From: an uncultured Collinsella sp.
Lineage (GTDB): Bacteria; Actinomycetota; Coriobacteriia; Coriobacteriales; Coriobacteriaceae
Direction of reading: 5' to 3'
Assembly: GCA_900551605.1 (NCBI GenBank)
Contig: URWS01000135.1
Location: forward strand, 1 to 5,010
DNA: 5,010 nt
The stretch's first letter is position 1. Every line of letters starts with the position of its first letter. The notes below the pieces were generated by a model, which was not told the DNA's origin, searched no databases, and saw only the letters and a program-made list of their open reading frames with translations. Position numbers and translations under genes: made by a program. Of this stretch, positions 1 through 4,883 are shown one piece after another.

Positions 1-53
1 AGAGCAGGGGACTCTTAATCCCAAGGTCCAGGGTTCGACCCCCTGACGGCCCA
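1..53 (+). tRNA. tRNA-Lys (anticodon CTT), 5' end missing
   Basis: This is the 3' part of a tRNA, cut by the window edge, so the acceptor 5' strand and most of the D arm are absent. The anticodon loop is CTCTTAA (12-18) with anticodon CTT at 14-16, which reads AAG (Lys). The anticodon stem is 8-11 paired with 19-22; the outermost position (7/23) is a G-A mismatch. The T stem is CAGGG (29-33) paired with CCCTG (41-45), around a TTCGACC loop. The acceptor 3' strand ACGGCCC is at 46-52, and base 53 is the A discriminator. The next bases are CCC, so the terminal CCA is not encoded and must be added after transcription. A terminator follows. The 3' end of this gene is repeated at 209-238. Confidence 0.9.
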
Positions 54-60
54 CCCAAAG
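37..60 (+). repeat. 24-bp direct repeat, copy 1 (tRNA-Lys 3' end)
   Basis: These 24 bases run from the T loop through the acceptor end and seven bases beyond the tRNA. They recur identically at 215-238. A duplicated tRNA 3' end in direct orientation is what integration of a tRNA-targeting element leaves behind, but a local duplication of the tRNA tail would look the same. Confidence 0.85.
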
Positions 61-66
61 ATTGTT

Positions 67-97
67 AAAGCGACTGGCTCAGGCTCGTCGCTTTTTT
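67..97 (+). terminator. Intrinsic terminator of tRNA-Lys
   Basis: The hairpin GCGAC (70-74) / GTCGC (87-91) has a 12-base loop and is followed by six T (92-97). The stem extends by pairing A67-A69 with the first T bases. It lies 14 bases after the tRNA, where a tRNA terminator is expected. Its stem sequence differs from that of the second terminator at 246-277, although the flanks of both are identical. Confidence 0.75.
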
Positions 98-123
98 GTT
101 GACCTTGCATGGGGTCGAACCCG
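92..123 (+). repeat. 32-bp direct repeat, copy 1 (post-terminator)
   Basis: This begins with the T tract of the first terminator and continues through GTTGACCTTGCATGGGG to TCGAACCCG. It is identical to 272-303. Its last part, GGGGTCGAACCC at 111-122, is the exact reverse complement of the tRNA T-arm segment at 31-42. Confidence 0.85.
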
Positions 124-214
124 AAAGGGCGCGGAGCTGAGGAAACGCGTAAGCGTTTGCCAGCGCAGCGCGCAAGGCGCCTTGGCGCCGCAGCGGCCGC
201 CTGCGCAGCAGGCT
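124..214. repeat. GC-rich cluster of short palindromes
   Basis: This stretch between the two tRNA-tail copies has no credible gene. It holds a series of self-complementary units: AAACGC-GTAA-GCGTTT (143-158), AAGGCGCCTT (174-183) followed by a second GGCGCC (184-189), GCCG-CAG-CGGC (187-197) and GCCTG-CGCAG-CAGGC (199-213). No T tract follows any of them, so they are not typical terminators. The arrangement resembles an extragenic palindromic element or a recombination region. No family is recognised. Confidence 0.55.
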
Positions 215-231
215 GACCCCCTGACGGCCCA
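209..231 (+). pseudogene. Degraded second copy of the tRNA-Lys 3' end
   Basis: CAGG-CT-GACCCCCTG at 209-223 aligns with CAGG-GTTC-GACCCCCTG of the tRNA T arm (29-45), with the conserved GTTC reduced to CT. The acceptor 3' strand ACGGCCC and the discriminator A follow intact (224-231). No anticodon arm precedes it, and no matching acceptor 5' strand (GGGCCGT) is present upstream. It is therefore a tRNA remnant and cannot fold as a full tRNA. Confidence 0.65.
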
Positions 232-238
232 CCCAAAG
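215..238 (+). repeat. 24-bp direct repeat, copy 2
   Basis: Identical to 37-60, offset by 178 bases. It is embedded in the tRNA remnant at 209-231 and continues to just before the second terminator. If this is an attachment-site duplication, the small interval 61-214 would be all that remains between the two sites. Confidence 0.85.
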
Positions 239-245
239 CAAGTTA

Positions 246-277
246 AGACGGTCAACGAAAGTTGGCCGTCTTTTTTT
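246..277 (+). terminator. Second intrinsic terminator, behind the tRNA remnant
   Basis: AGACGGTCAAC (246-256) pairs with GTTGGCCGTCT (261-271) over 11 bp with a single T-G wobble. The tetraloop is GAAA (257-260, GNRA type), and a seven-T tract covers 271-277. This is a textbook factor-independent terminator on the plus strand. It would stop transcription leaving the tRNA before it runs antisense into dinD. Confidence 0.85.
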
Positions 278-303
278 GTTGACCTTGCATGGGGTCGAAC
301 CCG
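272..303 (+). repeat. 32-bp direct repeat, copy 2
   Basis: Identical to 92-123, offset by 180 bases, again starting in the terminator T tract. It carries the same inverted copy of the T-arm sequence (291-302). It ends 17 bases before the dinD stop codon; nothing else is seen in 304-320. Confidence 0.85.
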
Positions 304-320
304 TCGGGGCACAGCCGCTT

Positions 321-1181
321 TCACAGATCGAGCCTACCCTGGGGATCGGTAAAACCGTCAGTGCCCTCCTTGAGTTTCTTCTCGTCTGCCTTCACGCGAC
401 GCTCGAGCTTTTTTGTATCCTCGGCAGGCGGTAGGTTCTCGGGGACAATTCCGCGGTCGATAAGGCTGCCACGCACGCTTGTGTTGTTCTCGACGTGCTC
501 TTGCTTGATCTGGTCCAAGCCGTACAGGTCGTGTTCCTCGGCGTTGAAGGCCGTCATCGAGTTCGTAAGGTCCTTTGCTTTGATGAGGACATCGGCTAAC
601 CTGTCCGCCAATGCCGCGCTCTTGGGTACGCCGAGCTGCTGCTTCATTTCCGCCGTGCTTCTGCCGCCGAATAACGCCTCATCGCCCTTCGACTTGATGA
701 TCGCGAATCCTTTGGAGTCCACGCCGCGTTTGAACGCAATACCCGAGAGCTGTTTCTCTGAATCGGATAGCGAGTGGCGCGCCTGCAAGCGCTGAATCTC
801 TGCGAAGCGCTGCTCTATGAGCTCTTGGCGGCGCGTCTGCACGGCAAAGTATGCCTGGGCGAGCGCGATCTCTGGCTTGTTTGAATCTCCGTTCTGTGCG
901 ATTAAATAGCATGCATAGCGCGTAAGTTTGTAGTCTTTAACCGCGCGAGCGGCGACACCGGCAGTTACCATTTTCGTGGTGTCACGAAAATGGGAATCAA
1001 CTGGAGTTTTGTTTGTTTCGCACGAGACTTTTGCCCTCTTAACAACTTCGGCGAAGTTCTCCCATCGAGTGTACCCCATGGGTTCCATTAAATCGCGTGC
1101 GAGCCAATACTCAACGCCGTCTTCCACATTGGCGTAGCAATCAAGTTTGACACGCCACTTCTCGATATCACTACTGTCCAT
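321..1181 (-). CDS. dinD: DNA damage-inducible protein D (DinD)
   Basis: The protein has 286 residues, close to the E. coli DinD length of about 274. The N-terminal part (about residues 20-120) has the BRO-N-like core: YWLARDLMEPMGY (25-37), then LTRYACYLIAQNGD (86-99) and YFAVQTRRQEL (111-121), which closely match E. coli DinD. The region around 121-145 and the C-terminus (KKLERRVKADEKKL) are charged, helical and probably coiled coil. E. coli DinD is SOS-induced and is reported to inhibit RecA filament activities; the same role here is inferred. The start at 1181 is chosen because AGGAGG lies four bases upstream and the family match begins there; the upstream in-frame ATG at 1280 has no comparable support. 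Codon use is mixed (TTA, AGG, CGA, ACA occur), unlike the operon at 3126-4883. With the tRNA-end duplication next door, this suggests acquired DNA. Confidence 0.9.
   Translation of the reverse strand: MDSSDIEKWRVKLDCYANVEDGVEYWLARDLMEPMGYTRWENFAEVVKRAKVSCETNKTPVDSHFRDTTKMVTAGVAARAVKDYKLTRYACYLIAQNGDSNKPEIALAQAYFAVQTRRQELIEQRFAEIQRLQARHSLSDSEKQLSGIAFKRGVDSKGFAIIKSKGDEALFGGRSTAEMKQQLGVPKSAALADRLADVLIKAKDLTNSMTAFNAEEHDLYGLDQIKQEHVENNTSVRGSLIDRGIVPENLPPAEDTKKLERRVKADEKKLKEGTDGFTDPQGRLDL
968..993. repeat. Perfect 11-bp inverted repeat inside dinD
   Basis: CCATTTTCGTG (968-978) and CACGAAAATGG (983-993) are exact reverse complements around a four-base GTGT spacer. They cover dinD codons 63-72. No T tract follows on either strand, so a terminator is unlikely. 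A mRNA hairpin, a protein-binding site or chance are all possible. Confidence 0.7.
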
Positions 1182-1209
1182 ATCTCCTCCTCGCTGGTCT
1201 ATTCTCTGT

Positions 1210-1224
1210 GCGGGCTTTGCCCGC
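1210..1224. promoter_or_regulatory. Hairpin in the dinD leader
   Basis: GCGGGC (1210-1215) and GCCCGC (1219-1224) form a perfect six-pair stem around a three-base loop. It lies between the likely transcription start and the dinD ribosome binding site (AGGAGG, 1186-1191). With no T tract it is not a terminator; it may affect leader stability or translation. Its function is unknown. Confidence 0.45.
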
Positions 1225-1227
1225 TCT

Positions 1228-1246
1228 GTATTCAGAATTAGAATAC
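1228..1246. promoter_or_regulatory. Inverted repeat, candidate dinD operator
   Basis: GTATTC (1228-1233) and GAATAC (1241-1246) are a perfect inverted repeat around seven A/T-rich bases. It overlaps the proposed -10 element of dinD, the usual place for a repressor operator. dinD is LexA-controlled in E. coli, but this site matches neither the enterobacterial CTGT-N8-ACAG box nor the Gram-positive GAAC-N4-GTTC box. The binding protein is therefore open. Confidence 0.5.
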
Positions 1247-1265
1247 GCTGCCGTGCGGACACGAA
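1237..1265 (-). promoter_or_regulatory. Possible dinD promoter
   Basis: On the minus strand, TCTAAT (1237-1242, five of six matches to TATAAT) is preceded by exactly 17 bases and then TTCGTG (1260-1265), a weak -35 match. Transcription would start about 50 bases before the ATG at 1181. The assignment rests on sequence resemblance only. Confidence 0.35.
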
Positions 1266-1268
1266 TGA

Positions 1269-1296
1269 GCCCCGAGCCACTTCGAGCTCACGGGGC
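1269..1296 (-). terminator. GC-rich hairpin after the flavoprotein gene, possible terminator
   Basis: GCCCC-GAGC (1269-1277) pairs with GCTC-(AC)-GGGGC (1286-1296): nine pairs with a two-base bulge and an eight-base loop. It begins about 46 bases past the stop codon of the 1343-2869 gene. On that strand it is followed by TCATTCGTG rather than a T tract, so it is at best a weak terminator. It may simply be a structured 3' UTR just upstream of the dinD promoter. Confidence 0.3.
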
Positions 1297-1342
1297 CCAT
1301 AGATATCGATTAGTTGTGTTCTGCTTTAGATAGGTGTCCAGT

Positions 1343-2869
1343 TTAATCCGCTCGATAGTGCGATCCGAGACTTTCGGTTCGCTTACGCATGGCTTTGACC
1401 ATTTCCTGTGCTAGTTGAATCTGCGATTGCAGGCGGGCGAGGGCTGCGACTTCGCTGTCCTGGGCTTTCTGTGTGCTCAAGGTCGTTGCCTCTGTCTTCA
1501 AGCCCTCAAGCTCGTGTAATGCCTCGGATAGGCCCGTCTCGGTGCGGTTGATCATGCAATAGGTGCTCATCGTGTGCTTAAGGCCGTGTGTCAGGCGTTC
1601 GGCATCTGTTGTGGCAATGCCGTAGTGGGGGAGGTCGATATCCGCCATCAGGGCTGTCTCAGGCTCTTGCTGCGCTGCAAGGGCTGCCGATGCGCCTGCG
1701 ATGCGTCCGAATACGATGCCGTTGGCACTTGACAAGCCACCAATGCGGTCGGCGCCGTGCATGCCGCCTGTCGCCTCGCCGCAAGCGTAGAGGCCCTCAA
1801 CGCCCGCGTGCGCAGTCTTATCGATCTTAATACCGCCGTTAGCGGCGTGGGCGTACATCGCAACGCGCATCTCGTCAGTCGGGGCGATGCCGTGCTCGTC
1901 TTGCAGCCAGTTGGCAAAGGTCTGCACAAACTCTGGGATATCCTCGCGGGGGAAGTCGTAGTGGAGTGCCAGACCTTCGGCACCTGCCTGATCGATGACG
2001 AGATCGATAGCGCGGGAGGCCAAGCGTGACGTGAAGGGACCATATCCAGAGCGCTGCTCGAGCAGGTCGTCCAGCTTGTCGTCGGTAATATCTGCCGGCT
2101 GGTCTACATGTACGTAGCGCCAGGTTTTCTCGTTGAAGACCAGGTTTCGCTTGGGCTCGATGAGGCCGGGCATCATCTGCATGAACTCTATATTGGTAAG
2201 CGATGCGCCGTGCGCCAATGCGATGGCTTGCGAGGAGCTGAGCACATCGGCCGACGTAAGGCTCCGCTCGAACAGGCCGCCTGTGCCACCGGCTGCGATG
2301 ATCGTGGCTTTGGTAGCAAAGGGCACGATTCGATCTTCGGTGAGGTTGTAGAGCGCGGTTCCGGTGATTCTGCCGTTCGTGTCCTCAACAAGGTCGATAA
2401 GCTCATGGCGGGGGAGCAGGCGAATGCCGAGCGACTCGATCCGGGCTGTCAGAGCGTCCTCAAGGGGCTTGCGGGTGAGGCCGCGCCACATGCGCGTTTT
2501 GTGGTCAAAGCAGGGGATAAACTGCTTTTGCTGAGCGCTCTCAGCGTTTTGCGGACGCTTGAGCTCAACGCCCAGGTCTTGCTCGAGCCATTCAATTGCC
2601 TGGGGAATGCCGTGGACAAACGTCTGGACAAGCTCGGGGTCGGCGACACCGCCGCCGACGGTCTGGATGGTGTCGATGAGGTCTTGTTCGTCGTCTTCGT
2701 TAACGGGTCCGATAAGCCCTAGGCCCCAGGTTCCAGGGAAGAAGCTCGATCCACTCATGGTCTTGCCGGCGCTTGCCACAGCGACGGTTGCGCCCGTGCG
2801 TGCCGCTTCGATGGCGGCACAAAGGCCCGCAATGCCAGATCCAATTACCAGTACATCAGTCGATTCCAT
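1343..2869 (-). CDS. FAD-binding protein, fumarate reductase/L-aspartate oxidase superfamily
   Basis: The protein has 508 residues. It starts with an FAD-binding Rossmann fold (VLVIGSGIAG, GxGxxG at 10-15). Next come IIAAGGTGGLF (190-200), the capping region, and the second FAD-contact block GLYACGEATGGMHGADRIGG (359-378). A helical C-terminal domain ends in RTESLGSHYRAD (497-508), the counterpart of the ESRG-H-R-D tail of SdhA/FrdA/NadB. H341 and R375 align with active-site residues of fumarate reductases. The FAD-linking histidine of complex II is absent (KTMSGSSFF, 36-44), so FAD is probably not covalently bound. The usual HPT motif reads MMPG (232-235). No signal peptide, haem or FMN domain, Fe-S subunit or membrane anchor is seen, so it is probably a soluble cytoplasmic oxidoreductase. 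The substrate is unknown. The start at 2869 has AAAGGA five bases upstream, and the GxGxxG motif begins nine residues in, as usual. No nadA or nadC is nearby to support NAD synthesis. Confidence 0.85.
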   Translation of the reverse strand: MESTDVLVIGSGIAGLCAAIEAARTGATVAVASAGKTMSGSSFFPGTWGLGLIGPVNEDDEQDLIDTIQTVGGGVADPELVQTFVHGIPQAIEWLEQDLGVELKRPQNAESAQQKQFIPCFDHKTRMWRGLTRKPLEDALTARIESLGIRLLPRHELIDLVEDTNGRITGTALYNLTEDRIVPFATKATIIAAGGTGGLFERSLTSADVLSSSQAIALAHGASLTNIEFMQMMPGLIEPKRNLVFNEKTWRYVHVDQPADITDDKLDDLLEQRSGYGPFTSRLASRAIDLVIDQAGAEGLALHYDFPREDIPEFVQTFANWLQDEHGIAPTDEMRVAMYAHAANGGIKIDKTAHAGVEGLYACGEATGGMHGADRIGGLSSANGIVFGRIAGASAALAAQQEPETALMADIDLPHYGIATTDAERLTHGLKHTMSTYCMINRTETGLSEALHELEGLKTEATTLSTQKAQDSEVAALARLQSQIQLAQEMVKAMRKRTESLGSHYRAD

Positions 2870-3051
2870 CGGATTCCTTTCTCGTCCGGCGCATTGTCGC
2901 ACGGGTGATCGGCAATGGGGCCGCAAAGACCCGGCAAATCGGTAAAGGGTAAATATGGCAGGTGGGCGTCATGGACGTTCTGACGCTCCATCTCTTCACA
3001 TCTCGTATTTCGCCCCTGCTGATATATCGGCATTAGCTACCCTGCGACAGG
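2870..3051 (-). promoter_or_regulatory. Leader region of the flavoprotein gene
   Basis: This 182-base gap between the upstream operon's terminator and the flavoprotein start must hold its promoter if the gene is transcribed separately. A ribosome binding site (AAAGGA at 2875-2880) is clear, but no convincing -35/-10 pair was found. An inverted repeat GCGTCA (2966-2971) / TGACGC (2981-2986) with a nine-base spacer is a possible regulator site. A small stem CCCTG-CGA-CAGGG (3040-3052) abuts the upstream terminator's T tract. Confidence 0.35.
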
Positions 3052-3090
3052 GCAAACAAAAAGAGCCGTTACCTCGAAAGGTAACGGCTC
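3052..3090 (-). terminator. Intrinsic terminator of the NifU-like/GGGtGRT operon
   Basis: GAGCCGTTACC (3063-3073) and GGTAACGGCTC (3080-3090) form a perfect 11-bp stem with a six-base loop. On the minus strand it is followed by TTTTTGTTTG (3053-3062). It begins 35 bases after the stop codon of the 3126-4130 gene and should insulate the flavoprotein gene from the operon. The plus-strand side has no T tract, so it works in one direction. Confidence 0.92.
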
Positions 3091-3125
3091 CAAAGCTCAA
3101 CTATATGAGCATCGCGCGGGCGCGA

Positions 3126-4130
3126 TTAGGCCTTGAGGGCCTCCTCGACGGCGACAGCGCAAGCGACGGTGGCACCGACCATGGGGTTGTTGCCCATGCC
3201 GATGAGACCCATCATGTCAACGTGCGCAGGCACGGAGGAAGAACCGGCGAACTGGGCGTCGGAGTGCATACGGCCCATGGTGTCGGTCATGCCGTAAGAG
3301 GCAGGGCCGGCGCCCATGTTGTCCGGGTGCAGGGTACGGCCAGTGCCGCCACCAGAAGCGACGGAGAAGTACTTCTTGCCAGCCTCGATGCGCTCCTTCT
3401 TGTAGGTGCCAGCGACGGGGTGCTGGAAGCGCGTGGGGTTGGTGGAGTTACCGGTGATCGAGATGTCGACGTTCTCGTGCCACATGATGGCAACGCCCTC
3501 GCGGACGTCGTCGGAGCCGTAGCAGTTAACGGCAGCGCGGGGACCGTCGGAGTAGGGGATGGTCTCGACGACCTTGAGCTCGCCCGTGTAGTAGTCGAAC
3601 TGGGTCTTCACATAGGTGAAGCCGTTGATACGGGCGATGATCTGGGCGGCGTCCTTGCCCAGACCGTTGAGGATAACGCGCAGCGGCTTCTTGCGAGCCT
3701 TGTTGGCGTTCAGAGCCAGGCCGATAGCGCCCTCGGCGGCAGCGAAGGACTCGTGGCCGGCTAGGAAGGCGAAGCACTCGGTGTCGTCGGAGAGCAGCAT
3801 AGCGCCCAGGTTGCCGTGGCCCAGACCGACCTTGCGGTCCTCAGCGACGGAGCCAGGAACGGTGAAGGCCTGGATGCCCTCGCCGATGATGGCGGCAGCC
3901 TCAGAAGCGGACTTGGCGCCACGCTTGACAGCGAGAGCGCAACCGAGGGTGTAGGCCCACTCGGCGTTCTGGAAGGCGATGGACTGGGTGTTGTTGACGA
4001 TCTCACGCGGGTTGAAGCCCTTGTCGGTGCAGATCTGCAGAGCTTCCTCGAGGGAGGCGATGCCGTTGTCGGCGAGGCACTTGTTGATCTTGTCAGCGCG
4101 GCGCTCGTAACCTTCGAACGTAACAGTCAT
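3126..4130 (-). CDS. GGGtGRT family protein
   Basis: The protein has 334 residues and carries the family's name-giving motif GGGTGRT at 260-266, within ASGGGTGRTLHPDNMGAG. Other glycine-rich blocks are GLGHGNLGAMLL (102-113), LAGHESFAAAEGAIGLALN (123-141), MWHENVDISITGNSTNP (216-232) and MGLIGMGNNPMVGATVA (307-323). Six cysteines are present (18, 34, 64, 119, 203, 324), not clustered as in ferredoxins. No signal peptide or membrane span is seen, so it is probably cytoplasmic. The biochemical function is not established to my knowledge; the glycine-rich motif could bind a nucleotide, phosphate or cofactor, but that is a guess. It is the second gene of an operon, 18 bases after the NifU-like scaffold, suggesting a shared role in Fe-S or metal-cofactor handling. 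The start at 4130 has GGGAGGG eight bases upstream. Codons are strongly biased (AAG, GAG, AAC, CTC, ATC), as in highly expressed genes. Confidence 0.88.
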   Translation of the reverse strand: MTVTFEGYERRADKINKCLADNGIASLEEALQICTDKGFNPREIVNNTQSIAFQNAEWAYTLGCALAVKRGAKSASEAAAIIGEGIQAFTVPGSVAEDRKVGLGHGNLGAMLLSDDTECFAFLAGHESFAAAEGAIGLALNANKARKKPLRVILNGLGKDAAQIIARINGFTYVKTQFDYYTGELKVVETIPYSDGPRAAVNCYGSDDVREGVAIMWHENVDISITGNSTNPTRFQHPVAGTYKKERIEAGKKYFSVASGGGTGRTLHPDNMGAGPASYGMTDTMGRMHSDAQFAGSSSVPAHVDMMGLIGMGNNPMVGATVACAVAVEEALKA

Positions 4131-4148
4131 AGTTATTTCCCTCCCTTT

Positions 4149-4883
4149 CTACTCGTGAACCGGGAACACGCTGGCGACGGAGTGAGTCTCCTCGTCGGTG
4201 CGCGGGTCGATGTACTTGGCAGCGTTCTCCCACTGACCATAGTGGCCCATAGCGCCAGCGATGGCCTCCTCGGGGGTCTTGCCGGCCTTGACGGCGTCGG
4301 TGAACTTGCCGAGGTTCAGGAACTCGAATGCGATGATCTCGTTCTTGTCGTTGAGAGCCATGCGGGTGACGTAGCCCTGAGCGAGCTCGAGGTAACGAGC
4401 GCCCTTGGCCTTGGTGCCGAACATGGTGCCGACCTGAGAGCGAAGGCCCTTGCCGAGGTCGTCGAGGGAGGCGCCCACGGGCAGGCCGCCCTCGGAGAAC
4501 GCGGTCTGGCTGCGGCCGTAAACGATCTGCAGGAAGATCTCGCGCATAGCAACGTTGATGGCGTCGCAGACGAGGTCGGTGTTGAGGGCCTCGAGGATGG
4601 TCTTACCGGGAAGGATCTCGGAAGCCATGGCGGCAGAGTGGGTCATACCCGAGCAGCCGATGGTCTCAACGAGGGCCTCCTCGATGATGCCGTCCTTGAC
4701 GTTCAGCGTGAGCTTGCAGGCGCCCTGCTGAGGTGCGCACCAACCCACACCGTGCGTAAGACCGGAGATGTCGGAAATCTCCTTAGCCTGGACCCACTTG
4801 CCCTCCTCGGGGATGGGTGCGGGGCCGTGGTATGCACCCTTGGCAACGGGGCACATGTTCTCCACTTCCTGTGAGTACTGCAT
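4149..4883 (-). CDS. NifU/IscU-like iron-sulfur cluster assembly scaffold protein
   Basis: The protein has 244 residues. The segment at about 49-110 resembles the NifU N-terminal/IscU scaffold fold: C49 and C56, CKLTLNVKDGIIEEALVETIGC (56-77), the GKT-LEAL segment (93-100), and C106 followed by a helix. C77 sits where IscU has its GCGSAIASS cysteine. The usual CGD is replaced by APQQGACKL, so the conserved aspartate that promotes cluster release in IscU is missing. The C-terminal half (about 125-244: GGLPVGASLDDLGKGLRSQV and FLNLGKFTDAVKAGKTPEEA) is not part of classical IscU and looks family-specific. C11 is an additional cysteine near the N-terminus. It is the first gene of an operon with the GGGtGRT gene, which I recall as a recurrent partner. 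The start at 4883 is preceded by GAGGAGAG; the in-frame ATG at 4967 lies in the leader and its extension is not family-like. The upstream promoter is cut off by the contig end. Confidence 0.82.
   Translation of the reverse strand: MQYSQEVENMCPVAKGAYHGPAPIPEEGKWVQAKEISDISGLTHGVGWCAPQQGACKLTLNVKDGIIEEALVETIGCSGMTHSAAMASEILPGKTILEALNTDLVCDAINVAMREIFLQIVYGRSQTAFSEGGLPVGASLDDLGKGLRSQVGTMFGTKAKGARYLELAQGYVTRMALNDKNEIIAFEFLNLGKFTDAVKAGKTPEEAIAGAMGHYGQWENAAKYIDPRTDEETHSVASVFPVHE

Noticed and set aside
124..231. A second complete tRNA gene
   Set aside because: No anticodon arm, D arm or matching acceptor 5' strand precedes the T-arm-like remnant.
1..320. CRISPR array
   Set aside because: Only two copies of each repeat occur, tied to tRNA tails and terminators, with no regular repeat-spacer pattern.
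62..352. Open frames on both strands across the tRNA repeat region
   Set aside because: They run through two terminators and the tRNA-tail repeats; their internal peptide repeats simply reflect the DNA repeats.
289..795. 168-codon open frame on the plus strand
   Set aside because: Antisense to dinD and rich in Ser and Arg as shadow frames often are; it begins inside the 32-bp repeat.
1182..1280. Upstream in-frame start for dinD at 1280
   Set aside because: The extension would cover the candidate promoter, operator and leader hairpin. The ATG at 1181 has an AGGAGG site and fits the family N-terminus.
2108..2722. 204-codon open frame on the plus strand
   Set aside because: Antisense to the flavoprotein gene, which has clear conserved motifs; no recognisable protein features.
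1343..2869. Assignment as nadB, frdA or sdhA
   Set aside because: The superfamily is clear, but the HPT histidine and the covalent-FAD histidine are missing and no partner genes are present, so a specific symbol is not justified.
2845..3033. 62-codon minus-strand frame before the flavoprotein
   Set aside because: It overlaps the flavoprotein start in another frame, has no clear ribosome binding site and no recognisable features.
2955..3764. 269-codon open frame on the plus strand
   Set aside because: Mostly antisense to the GGGtGRT gene; repetitive G/V/D-rich translation, and it crosses the operon terminator.
3816..4874. 352-codon open frame on the plus strand
   Set aside because: It lies antisense to the NifU-like and GGGtGRT genes. 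Their strong codon bias removes stops from the opposite strand, and the translation is a low-complexity L/V/G/D/E-rich string with no family motif.
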